Assembly (NCBI GenBank): GCA_026693085.1
Contig: JAPLNB010000373.1
Location: forward strand, 1-37,228
DNA length: 37,228 nucleotides
Origin: Planctomycetota bacterium
GTDB lineage: Bacteria > Planctomycetota > Phycisphaerae > Tepidisphaerales > Tepidisphaeraceae
Direction of reading: 5' to 3'
How positions within the stretch are numbered: position 1 is the first letter of the stretch; every line of letters starts with the position of its first letter. The translations under genes were made by a program, and so were the position numbers. This document shows, one piece after another, positions 23,285 through 29,987 of this stretch. Below the pieces are notes generated by a model. That model was not told the DNA's origin. It ran no database searches and saw nothing but the letters and a program-made list of their open reading frames with translations.

Positions 23285-24511
23285 ATGCGACGTTACACTG
23301 CACTGCTGGCCGCCTCTGTGCTCCTGCTGTCTGCCGCCATTGCGTCCGCCGAGGATTGGCCCGCCTTCCGCGGCCCCCGCGGCGACGGCATCAGCAAGGA
23401 AACCGGCCTCCTCGACAAATTCCCCGCCACCGGCCTGAAAAAGCTCTGGTCCGACACCGTCGGCATCGGCTACTCCAGCCCCGTCGCCGTCGATGGCAAA
23501 GTCTACCTCTTCTCCACCATCAACGACAAAGACGGCCTCCAGAAAGACACCCTCAAGGCCTATGACGCCGACACCGGCAAAACCCTCTGGACCGCCTCCT
23601 ACAACAATTCCTGGACCGGCGCTTACCCCGGCACTCGTTGTTCCCCGCTGATCGAAGGCGATCGCATCTACACCTATGGCGGCGCCGGCGACCTCGCGGC
23701 CTGGGAAATTGCTTCCGGAAAGTCCGTCTGGCAGGCCAACCTCCTGGCACAGACAGGCTCCAAATCCTGCGAGTGGGGCCAAGGCTCCAACCCCCTCATC
23801 GTCGGCAACCTCTTGTACGTCCAATGCGGCAAGGGCGGCCCCGTCGCCGTCGCCGTCAACAAGACCTCCGGCAAGATCGTCTGGCAATCCGAAAAAGGCC
23901 TCGGCGGCTACACGCAACCCGTCCTGATCGACGTCCAAGGGACCCAGCAGCTCATCATCTTCGGCGGCGACAACCTCTGGGCCATGAACCCCGAAACCGG
24001 CAAAACCATCTGGAAATACCCCTGGAAAACCCAATACGACGTCAACTCCGCCACCCCCATCTACCGCGACGGACACCTCTTCCTCACCAGCAACTACAAC
24101 CACGGCTGCATCATGCTCAAACTCTCCCCAACCTCCGCCACCAAGCTCTGGGAAAACAAGGAAGTCATGTGCCGCTTCCAGGGTCCCATCCTCGAAGGCA
24201 ACATCCTCTACGCCAACTCCGAAGGAACCATCAAGTGCCTCTCCTGGCCCGACGGTGCCGTGAAGTGGGCCAATAAAGATTTCCGCCTCGACATGGGCGG
24301 CTCCGTCGTCCGCGTCGGTGACAAGTTCGTCATGCTCGCCCAGAACGGCAAACTCGCTCTGGCCAACGGCGGCCCCGACGGCTTCAAACTCATCAGCCAG
24401 GCCCAGTTGGTCCAGGGCAAAGAAGTCTGGTCCACCCCCCTCATCTACAAAGGAAAACTCTACGCCAAAGGCGCCACCGATTTTGTCTGCGTAGAATTCT
24501 CCGCCAAGTAG
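23285..24511 (+). CDS. Secreted PQQ-binding-like beta-propeller repeat protein
   Basis: A 408-residue exported beta-propeller. Residues 1-22 are a signal peptide (MRRYTALLAASVLLLSAAIASA). Mature protein begins EDWPAFRGPRGDGISKETGL, the standard opening of planctomycete PQQ-like proteins. Blade motifs of the form A.d..tGk..W recur: YDADTGKTLWTASYN, WEIASGKSVWQANL, VNKTSGKIVWQSEKG, MNPETGKTIWKYPW and later degenerate ones. These fold as WD40/YVTN-like blades; cofactor binding is not implied by the name. GAGGG lies about 9 nt upstream of the ATG. It is followed after 6 bp by a second PQQ-like gene. The role is probably periplasmic or surface ligand binding. Confidence 0.85.
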   Translation: MRRYTALLAASVLLLSAAIASAEDWPAFRGPRGDGISKETGLLDKFPATGLKKLWSDTVGIGYSSPVAVDGKVYLFSTINDKDGLQKDTLKAYDADTGKTLWTASYNNSWTGAYPGTRCSPLIEGDRIYTYGGAGDLAAWEIASGKSVWQANLLAQTGSKSCEWGQGSNPLIVGNLLYVQCGKGGPVAVAVNKTSGKIVWQSEKGLGGYTQPVLIDVQGTQQLIIFGGDNLWAMNPETGKTIWKYPWKTQYDVNSATPIYRDGHLFLTSNYNHGCIMLKLSPTSATKLWENKEVMCRFQGPILEGNILYANSEGTIKCLSWPDGAVKWANKDFRLDMGGSVVRVGDKFVMLAQNGKLALANGGPDGFKLISQAQLVQGKEVWSTPLIYKGKLYAKGATDFVCVEFSAK

Positions 24512-24517
24512 TGTCGT

Positions 24518-25774
24518 ATGCTGTCCAGATTCACTCCAATGCTCGACCGCCATGCCCACGCTCGCGTGGGCTTGCTGTCTCTCCTTTTCGCCCTCCTTAC
24601 CCCATACCCCTTACCCCTTACCCCTGCTTCTGCCGCCACTCCCACCACCCTCCCCGCATTCCACGGCGGCGGCCCCTTGCTCGGCAACGCCGAGCCCATC
24701 GCCGCTCCCCCCATGACCGTCCGATGGACGTACAAAGCCGACGAGGCCGACCACGCCTCCATCCAAAGCTCCCCGGTCATTGCCAATGACACTGTTTACA
24801 TCGCCGACGCCAATGGCACCCTTCATGCCATCGATCTGCAAACCGGCAAACCTCGCTGGAAATATAAAACCGACGATTCCTTCGCTGCCACCCCGCTCGT
24901 GTACGACAATAGAGTCTTCATCGGTGATCTCTCCGGCATCTTCCACGCCGTCTCCGCCCAGACCGGCCAGAAGCTCTGGACGGTTGATACCGAAAGCGCC
25001 ATCAACTCGTCGGCCAACGCCGCCGGCTCCAATATCCTCTTTGCCAATGATGGCGCGATGATGTTCTGCCTCAACGCCGCCGATGGCAAGATCCTCTGGA
25101 AAGCCACGGGCGGCGACCGCATCAACTCCGCCCCCACCATCGCCCCCGCCCCACCCGCCATGCAACTCGCCGCCGCCCAACCGGACCACCCCGCGCCCAC
25201 CGGCGGAGCCAGGCTGTCGCCGGTCCGACTCATGGCATACTTCGGCGGCTGTGATGGCGTCCTCCGCGCCCTCGATATCCAAACCGGCAAAGAGATCTTC
25301 ACCGTCGAGATCGAGGTCCCCATCCCCGGTTCCTCCGCACTCCTCGGCGATCGTCTTGTTGTCGGAACCGACCTCGGCCGAGTCATCGGCATCAACGTCG
25401 CGCAACGCCAGATCCTCTGGACCTGGCAAAACCCCGACAGCGAAATGCTCATCTACGCCTCGCCCGCCATCGCTGATGGCCTTGCGGTCGTCGGCGCCCG
25501 CGACCGCCAGGTCCACGCCATCGACTTGCAGACCGGCCTTCGAAAATGGGCCTTCAGGACCCGCGGCGATGTCGATGCCGCCCCCGTCATCAGCGCCGGT
25601 CGAGTCTATGCTCCCAGCAAGGACAAGAGCCTCTACGTCCTGGATCTCAAGACCGGCCGATTGCTCTGGCAGTTCAACGCCGGCCGTGCCATCGAAGCCT
25701 CCGTCGCCATTGCCTCCAACCTCCTGATCCTCGCCGACACCAGCGGCACCGTCTTCTGCCTCCAGCCCAAATAG
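24518..25774 (+). CDS. PQQ-binding-like beta-propeller repeat protein with repeat-derived signal peptide
   Basis: A 418-residue exported beta-propeller with at least seven blade motifs: AIDLQTGKPRWKYKT, AVSAQTGQKLWTVDTE, CLNAADGKILWKATGG, ALDIQTGKEIFTVEIE, GINVAQRQILWTWQ, AIDLQTGLRKWAFRT and VLDLKTGRLLWQFNAG. The N-terminal region LLSLLFALLTPYPLPLTPASAA is the signal peptide. It is encoded by an 18-bp palindrome (24554-24571) and four TTACCCC heptamers (24597-24624). ATG 24518 and ATG 24539 are both possible starts; no ribosome site is obvious, and coupling to the upstream PQQ gene (6-bp gap) is likely. The function is unknown, probably a scaffold or sensor at the cell surface. Confidence 0.8.
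   Translation: MLSRFTPMLDRHAHARVGLLSLLFALLTPYPLPLTPASAATPTTLPAFHGGGPLLGNAEPIAAPPMTVRWTYKADEADHASIQSSPVIANDTVYIADANGTLHAIDLQTGKPRWKYKTDDSFAATPLVYDNRVFIGDLSGIFHAVSAQTGQKLWTVDTESAINSSANAAGSNILFANDGAMMFCLNAADGKILWKATGGDRINSAPTIAPAPPAMQLAAAQPDHPAPTGGARLSPVRLMAYFGGCDGVLRALDIQTGKEIFTVEIEVPIPGSSALLGDRLVVGTDLGRVIGINVAQRQILWTWQNPDSEMLIYASPAIADGLAVVGARDRQVHAIDLQTGLRKWAFRTRGDVDAAPVISAGRVYAPSKDKSLYVLDLKTGRLLWQFNAGRAIEASVAIASNLLILADTSGTVFCLQPK
24554..24571. repeat. 18-bp palindrome within a signal-peptide coding region
   Basis: GCCCACGC-TC-GCGTGGGC has perfect 8-bp arms with a 2-nt centre. It encodes HAHARVG at the N-terminus of the second PQQ-like protein. It resembles the other short-loop palindromes in the window. 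Confidence 0.75.
24597..24624 (+). repeat. Heptamer tandem repeat (TTACCCC) x4 inside a gene
   Basis: Four uninterrupted 7-bp units, TTACCCC, ATACCCC, TTACCCC and TTACCCC, lie in the coding sequence of a signal peptide. They read LTPYPLPLTP. Confidence 0.9.
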
Positions 25775-25787
25775 ATGCGCACAGAAA

Positions 25788-25819
25788 CGCCCGTGTCTCA
25801 GTGAGTTCAAACACGGGCG
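25788..25819. terminator. Inverted repeat after the PQQ gene pair
   Basis: CGCCCGTGT (25788-25796) and ACACGGGCG (25811-25819) are perfect 9-bp arms around a 14-nt loop, 13 bp after the stop at 25774. No T-tract follows. It may act as a Rho-assisted or 3'-stabilising hairpin. Confidence 0.45.
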
Positions 25820-25861
25820 CCACTATCCCGTACGCCAACCGCTCAAAGGTCAAACTGAGCG

Positions 25862-26056
25862 TCAGCCGTTCGCCCTCTTGTCCTGTTGCAGCTTCAGCCC
25901 ATCAGTCTTGAGCTGCGCCAGATCCGCGTCAAGCGTCTTCTTGCCACCCGCAATGTCTGCAGGCCCCGCAAGCAAGGAAATATTATCAATTGCGGACTTG
26001 CCAGCGACGGTTGCAGTTTGCCCCAGGTATTTCTTGCACAACATGCGACTGCTCAT
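25862..26056 (-). CDS. Possible small protein or gene fragment with a charged C-terminal helix
   Basis: A 64-residue leftward frame lies in the otherwise empty stretch 25775-26133. Its C-terminal half (KKTLDADLAQLKTDGLKLQQ) is a heptad-like charged helix similar to the K/D-Q-L repeat tails of secreted planctomycete proteins. The N-terminal half (AIDNISLLAGPADIAGG) is less polar. No ribosome site is clear at the ATG 26056. It may be a complete small protein, the end of a decayed larger gene, or chance. No family is recognised. Confidence 0.3.
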   Translation of the reverse strand: MSSRMLCKKYLGQTATVAGKSAIDNISLLAGPADIAGGKKTLDADLAQLKTDGLKLQQDKRANG

Positions 26057-26080
26057 TAGAGTATCGAGTTATTGGACGGT

Positions 26081-26098
26081 CCCGAGCTTGTTCTCGGG
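26081..26098 (+). promoter_or_regulatory. Leader hairpin upstream of the PEP-CTERM gene
   Basis: CCCGAG (26081-26086), loop CTTGTT and CTCGGG (26093-26098) form a hairpin 36 bp upstream of the ATG, within the likely 5' untranslated region. It may be a regulatory or processing element; nothing more can be said from sequence. Confidence 0.3.
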
Positions 26099-26133
26099 GT
26101 TGTCGTTTGGAGCAGTTCTTTCGGAGGTTGAAA

Positions 26134-26826
26134 ATGTGGGTGAATCTTCGCTTTGTCGTGGGCGCGTTGGTTATTTCGGTTTTGACCTCGACGGCACCAG
26201 CTTCGATCGTCGCCGATTTTGCCGGTAACTACCAGCCGAACTCCCCAAGAACCGGCTGGGCCTACCTTTGGAATGCCAATGGTCCGGTTGGCAACGCCGC
26301 CAACTACGTCGCGCTTCAGCCCACCGCCAACAATGGCGGTGACTATGAGACCGGCGTGTCTGGGAACAACATCGCCGTTCTGTCCACCGCGGTCATCCCC
26401 GGTGCGGGATTGACGCAAGATCCTGGCGGAATCGAACGTTGCGCGATTCTGGCGTACACCGTTTCCGCCGCGAACGTCGCCGCAGCCGGGAACCAGGCGT
26501 ACATCGACGACTACCGCTTTGAGGTGCCTCTCTCGAGTGTCGATGGCGTCACGGCCTCGATCTACGTCAATAACACCCCCATTATCATCGGGCTGCCCTT
26601 CCCCGGGGGATACATCTACGACAGATCCCGCCCCGATGCTTACGCCATGCCATTGGGGCCTGTGAACGCTGGCGATACTATCTATGTAGCGATTGGTGGC
26701 GGGCTTACGGGTGACGGCGACCAACTGGGGATCGCTTATACGATCAACCTGGTGCCCGAGCCGGCGGCGCTGTCGGTTCTGGGCGTGCTGGGTATAGGAT
26801 TGTTGGGGCGTCGGCGGGGGCGTTGA
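26134..26826 (+). CDS. PEP-CTERM sorting domain-containing protein
   Basis: A 230-residue exported protein. A signal peptide lies at the N-terminus (MWVNLRFVVGALVISVLTSTAPAS). The middle is a beta-rich domain with Asn/Gly-rich turns, without a recognised fold. At the C-terminus is the tripartite PEP-CTERM tag: VPEP, a hydrophobic helix (AALSVLGVLGIGLLG) and RRRGR. Such tags are handled by exosortase/PEP-CTERM systems, which place proteins at the cell surface or in exopolysaccharide. The start at 26134 is fixed by GGAGG 6 nt upstream. Base composition is more balanced than in the neighbours. Confidence 0.85.
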   Translation: MWVNLRFVVGALVISVLTSTAPASIVADFAGNYQPNSPRTGWAYLWNANGPVGNAANYVALQPTANNGGDYETGVSGNNIAVLSTAVIPGAGLTQDPGGIERCAILAYTVSAANVAAAGNQAYIDDYRFEVPLSSVDGVTASIYVNNTPIIIGLPFPGGYIYDRSRPDAYAMPLGPVNAGDTIYVAIGGGLTGDGDQLGIAYTINLVPEPAALSVLGVLGIGLLGRRRGR

Positions 26827-26998
26827 GTCCAACTTCCGCACTGATGCAGCGTGCTTGACCCCCTGAATCAGGGTGTCCAGGGGATTCTTTTGACCTTCAT
26901 CCTCGAGCGAGGTTGACGATGCCTGTTCCTTGCTCTCGTCAGCCGCTCGTTGCCGCGCTGGGGGAAGAGGATTGAAAATTGGGGATTCTGGGAACGGC

Positions 26999-27733
26999 TT
27001 ATTTTGCGGGTTGGGTTGTGGGCTGGGTTGTGGGCTGGGTTGTGGGGGGTGGAGGTGGAGGTGGAGGAGCGGGGGGTTTGTCGAGAGGTAAGGTGATGCG
27101 CGAGGGGGAGCCGAGGGGGGCGACGGAGGGGTCTTCGTCGGGGGACTCGAGGGAGAGCGGAATGGTGTTCTCAAAGGGGTCGGGAATCTGGTCGCGGTGG
27201 GCGGCGGCGGGCGTGGTACGCCAAATGGGGAGAACTGCCAGCGAGGTGTTGCCCATGGGGTCGGTGACGGGCTCGTGAGGACGGACCGGGGATTCAGGGC
27301 GGAGTTTGACCATGGTGGCGATCGGAAGCCAAGGCTCGGTGACGGTGGGGGTGGAGAATCGCGGGCCGGCGGGGAGGTTGGGTTGGGCCGGGCGCGCGGG
27401 GTCTGCGGCAGCGGCGAGGGGGGGGATTTCGAGGGTGGGGCCTGATGGGCGAGTGGCGGGGCGGCTTTGGGCCAGAACCACGGAGATCGCGCGGAGTTGG
27501 GCGGGAGGCAGCGGCGAGCGTGGAAGGCGGCTGGGGCGGGTGGTGGGGGCTTCAGGCTTGGCGGGCGAGAGTTCGAAGGAGGTGGCGGCGGCCCGGTAGT
27601 CGGGCATGTAGCGCTCGGGGGGTTGATCGGGCGATTGGGCGAAGGTGAACGGGGTGACGGCCAGCAGAAGCAGCCAGGCACCAAGCTTCCTAAGTGTTAA
27701 CCGAGTCGCGTCTGAGGTGTGTGATGATGACAT
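26999..27733 (-). CDS. Secreted proline-rich protein of unknown function
   Basis: A 244-residue protein with a signal peptide (RKLGAWLLLLAVTPFTFAQ). The rest is a mostly disordered Pro/Ala/Thr-rich body, interrupted by a conserved-looking core around PWLPIATMVKLRPESPVRP and TSLAVLPIWRTTPAAAHRDQIPDPFENTIPL. The C-terminus is a Pro tract followed by TTQP repeats (TTQPTTQPTTQPAK). No family is recognised. It is the last gene of the leftward five-gene set, 10 bp after the YdjY-type gene. It may be a wall-spanning linker or a partner of the repeat proteins upstream. Confidence 0.6.
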   Translation of the reverse strand: MSSSHTSDATRLTLRKLGAWLLLLAVTPFTFAQSPDQPPERYMPDYRAAATSFELSPAKPEAPTTRPSRLPRSPLPPAQLRAISVVLAQSRPATRPSGPTLEIPPLAAAADPARPAQPNLPAGPRFSTPTVTEPWLPIATMVKLRPESPVRPHEPVTDPMGNTSLAVLPIWRTTPAAAHRDQIPDPFENTIPLSLESPDEDPSVAPLGSPSRITLPLDKPPAPPPPPPPPTTQPTTQPTTQPAK

Positions 27734-27743
27734 AGGGATTGAC

Positions 27744-28403
27744 TTACTTGACTTGGATGATGAGCTTGACCGGGGTGCCTTCGGGGGGAAGGAGTTTCTT
27801 GTTGGTTTCCATTTTGATCAGGGGTTCTTCCTTCATGGTGAGGTTGGTTTGGATGACGACGTCGTCGGTGACGGGGAAAATGCCGATGAGGGTGCCGGTG
27901 AGGTCGGCGCCGTAGGCTTTGTCCTCCTTGGTGGGGTCGGACTGGCGGATGTTGGAGCCGGTGAAGTACCACTTGAGGGCGGGCATGGGTTTGCCGCTTT
28001 TCTTGTCGACGAGGGTCTTTTCGATGGGGACGGTTTGGGTGCCGCCGTCGGCGGTGGGGATTTCGAGGGTGACTTTGACTTCCGGGCCCGTGGCGACGGC
28101 GCCTTCGCCGACGGCGGGTTTGCCGGGCTTGAGGCCGAAGGACTCGAGGGCTTTGTGGACGTCGGAGGGGGTGACGGTGAAGTTGACGACGGTTTCGTGG
28201 GCCTTTTTGCCCTTGGGGTGGGGGAGAGTGGCGACAACTTCGATGGGGTAGATTTCGCTGAGGTATTCGAGTTTGCGGGGCGCGATCTTGGCGGGGATGG
28301 TGATGGTCTTGGTGTCCTTGTCGACGGTCATGGTGGGTTCGGCGGCCGTGGCGGGGAGACTCAGAGCCAGGAGAGCGAGCACGATGGGGAACTTGGTGTT
28401 CAT
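27744..28403 (-). CDS. YdjY-domain exported protein
   Basis: A 219-residue exported protein. The signal peptide is MNTKFPIVLALLALSLPATAA. The central region KGKKAHETVVNFTVTPSDVHKALESFGLKPGKP is the YdjY pattern ('HEsvv...p..vh.ALl.lGl.pG.p'). It is followed by VKVTLEIPTADGG and ALKWYFTGS. The ATG at 28403 has GGAG 9 nt upstream; ten extra upstream codons are open but lack support. YdjY-domain proteins are of unknown biochemical role; in this phylum they often sit with PQQ and TPR proteins, as here. Confidence 0.7.
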   Translation of the reverse strand: MNTKFPIVLALLALSLPATAAEPTMTVDKDTKTITIPAKIAPRKLEYLSEIYPIEVVATLPHPKGKKAHETVVNFTVTPSDVHKALESFGLKPGKPAVGEGAVATGPEVKVTLEIPTADGGTQTVPIEKTLVDKKSGKPMPALKWYFTGSNIRQSDPTKEDKAYGADLTGTLIGIFPVTDDVVIQTNLTMKEEPLIKMETNKKLLPPEGTPVKLIIQVK

Positions 28404-28475
28404 TGAGACATCTCCAGATTCAACAACTCGCAACGTACGCTAAAGCGCACCTTGCGACGTACGCCGAAGCGCACG

Positions 28476-29978
28476 CTACTGACCAATACAGACGACGACG
28501 GTTTTCTGTTGACCGGTTTCGAGGTTGCAGGTGGCGAGGTAGAGGCGGCCGTGGTGGATGAGGGGGGAGCCATAGACCATGCCGGGAGCGATGGTTGGGG
28601 CGGCGGCGAGGTCGAGGGACCAGAGTTTCTGGCCGGTTTTGAGCGAGAGGGCGTGGACCACGGCTTTGAGGTCGGCGACGTAGAGGGTGTCGGCGGAGAC
28701 CGCGGGGCCGGCGAAGAAGGGGGCATTGGCTTTGTAGGACCATTTGAGCTGGCCGTCGGTGAGTGAGAAGGCGCGGACCAGGCCATCGGTGCCGGTGCAG
28801 ATGGCGAGGCTGTCGGCGACGGCGACCGGGGAGATGACGCCGCCAGGGAGGTCTTTGGACCATTTGATCTGGCCGGTGGTCAGGTCGAAGGCGGCGAGTT
28901 GGCCTTTGGCGTTTGGGATATCCTTAGGATCGAAGCGGATGGAGGAAGAGCCGAGGAGGACGAGGTTGCCCGCGACGGTGGGGCCGGCCCAGGGGTTTAG
29001 TTGGAGGGGGGTTCGCCATTGCGTGACGCCGGTGTTGGCGTCGAGGCAGTAGAGGGCGCGGTCGCCGACCTTCTCGAGGTCGAGGTAGGCGGAGGAGACG
29101 AGGACGCTGTTGTTGGCGATGGCCAGGGAGGAATCGACGTGGAGTTTATCCTGGCCGACTTGCCAGAGCTTGATGGGTTGGGGTTTGGGGAGCGCGTCTT
29201 CTGAGGGGGGGATCGCGAAGTCAGGGTCTTTCTTCTTGTCGGCTTCGTATTGGCCCAAGAGCTGTTTCCACTTGGCGTCGATGAGCGCTTGGGCGGCGTC
29301 GAGGGGCATTTCTTTGCCTTCGAGGGCGACGCGGTTGGGGTCGATGCAGAGGACGCCGGCGTTGCCGCCGCCGATGTAGACGCGGTTGTTGGCGAGGGTG
29401 GGCGAGCCTTCGAGGTGGACCAGGTTGCCGGGGACCGGGAATTGCCAGAGTGGGCGGCCGGTGGAGGCTTGCAGGCAGTGGAGGGTGGCGCCGTCGGTTT
29501 GGTGCATGCCGTCGCCGAAAAAGATTCTGCCGGAGAAGACGGCGGGGGCGCAGACCATGGGTTGACGGAGGTACGGGGCGGATTTCTTCCAGAGGACCCG
29601 ATCGGCGGAGGCGGGGTCGGTCGAGAGTGCGTAGAAGGCGGCCGTGTTGAAGGTGCCCAGGCCGGAGATGAGAATCGAGTTGTCGGAGGGGACGGGCGAG
29701 GCAATGAAGTGATCGGTCGAGGCGAACGTCCAGAGGATGGTCGGGGATTTGGGGCCGGGTTGGTTGTCGATATTGCCGGTGCGGGCGGAGGAGCCGCGGT
29801 TGGTGGGGTAGTCGGCGGCCAGGGCGACGGAGGCGAGGAGGCAGATGAGCAGAAGGCACGAAGGAACGAAGGCACGGAAGCACGGAGGGGAAAACCGATG
29901 AACGATGAATGATGAACTGGGTGCGTTGCGTTGGTGCTCATGGGCGGTGGTCCTTTGAAACGGACCCACGGATGCCAT
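28476..29978 (-). CDS. Secreted PQQ-binding-like beta-propeller repeat protein
   Basis: A 500-residue exported beta-propeller. The mature start is about AADYPTNRGSSARTGN. Blade motifs include CLQASTGRPLWQFPV, CIDPNRVALEGKE (with an inserted helix-rich segment), CLDANTGVTQWRTPL, AFDLTTGQIKWSKDL, AFSLTDGQLKWSYKA and ALSLKTGQKLWSLDL. The only in-frame ATG upstream of the signal peptide is 29978, nine bases after the stop of the FG-GAP gene. This gives an unusually long N-terminus before the hydrophobic core. The segment SSFIVHRFSPPCFRAF is encoded by a dispersed simple repeat that also provides the N-terminus of the next upstream gene. It belongs to the five-gene set. Confidence 0.85.
   Translation of the reverse strand: MASVGPFQRTTAHEHQRNAPSSSFIVHRFSPPCFRAFVPSCLLLICLLASVALAADYPTNRGSSARTGNIDNQPGPKSPTILWTFASTDHFIASPVPSDNSILISGLGTFNTAAFYALSTDPASADRVLWKKSAPYLRQPMVCAPAVFSGRIFFGDGMHQTDGATLHCLQASTGRPLWQFPVPGNLVHLEGSPTLANNRVYIGGGNAGVLCIDPNRVALEGKEMPLDAAQALIDAKWKQLLGQYEADKKKDPDFAIPPSEDALPKPQPIKLWQVGQDKLHVDSSLAIANNSVLVSSAYLDLEKVGDRALYCLDANTGVTQWRTPLQLNPWAGPTVAGNLVLLGSSSIRFDPKDIPNAKGQLAAFDLTTGQIKWSKDLPGGVISPVAVADSLAICTGTDGLVRAFSLTDGQLKWSYKANAPFFAGPAVSADTLYVADLKAVVHALSLKTGQKLWSLDLAAAPTIAPGMVYGSPLIHHGRLYLATCNLETGQQKTVVVCIGQ
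29851..29917 (+). repeat. GATGAAC/GAAGGCAC dispersed repeat, copy 1
   Basis: This carries degenerate GAAGGCACG and GGAAGCACG units, a GGGGAAAAC centre, then GATGAAC GATGAAT GATGAAC. The copy at 31701-31757 has the same order of parts. On the minus strand it encodes the signal-peptide region of the PQQ protein. Confidence 0.75.
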
Positions 29979-29987
29979 CCGCAGGCT

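Noticed and set aside
26827-26998. Replication origin at the composition switch
   Set aside because: No DnaA boxes, AT-rich unwinding element or dnaA/dnaN/parAB genes are visible; the gap has only a CCTGA-A-TCAGG hairpin and ordinary sequence.
26056-27684. Leftward open frame of 542 codons joining the Pro-rich gene region to the PEP-CTERM gene region
   Set aside because: It is out of frame with the signal peptide-bearing Pro-rich gene and antisense to the PEP-CTERM gene.
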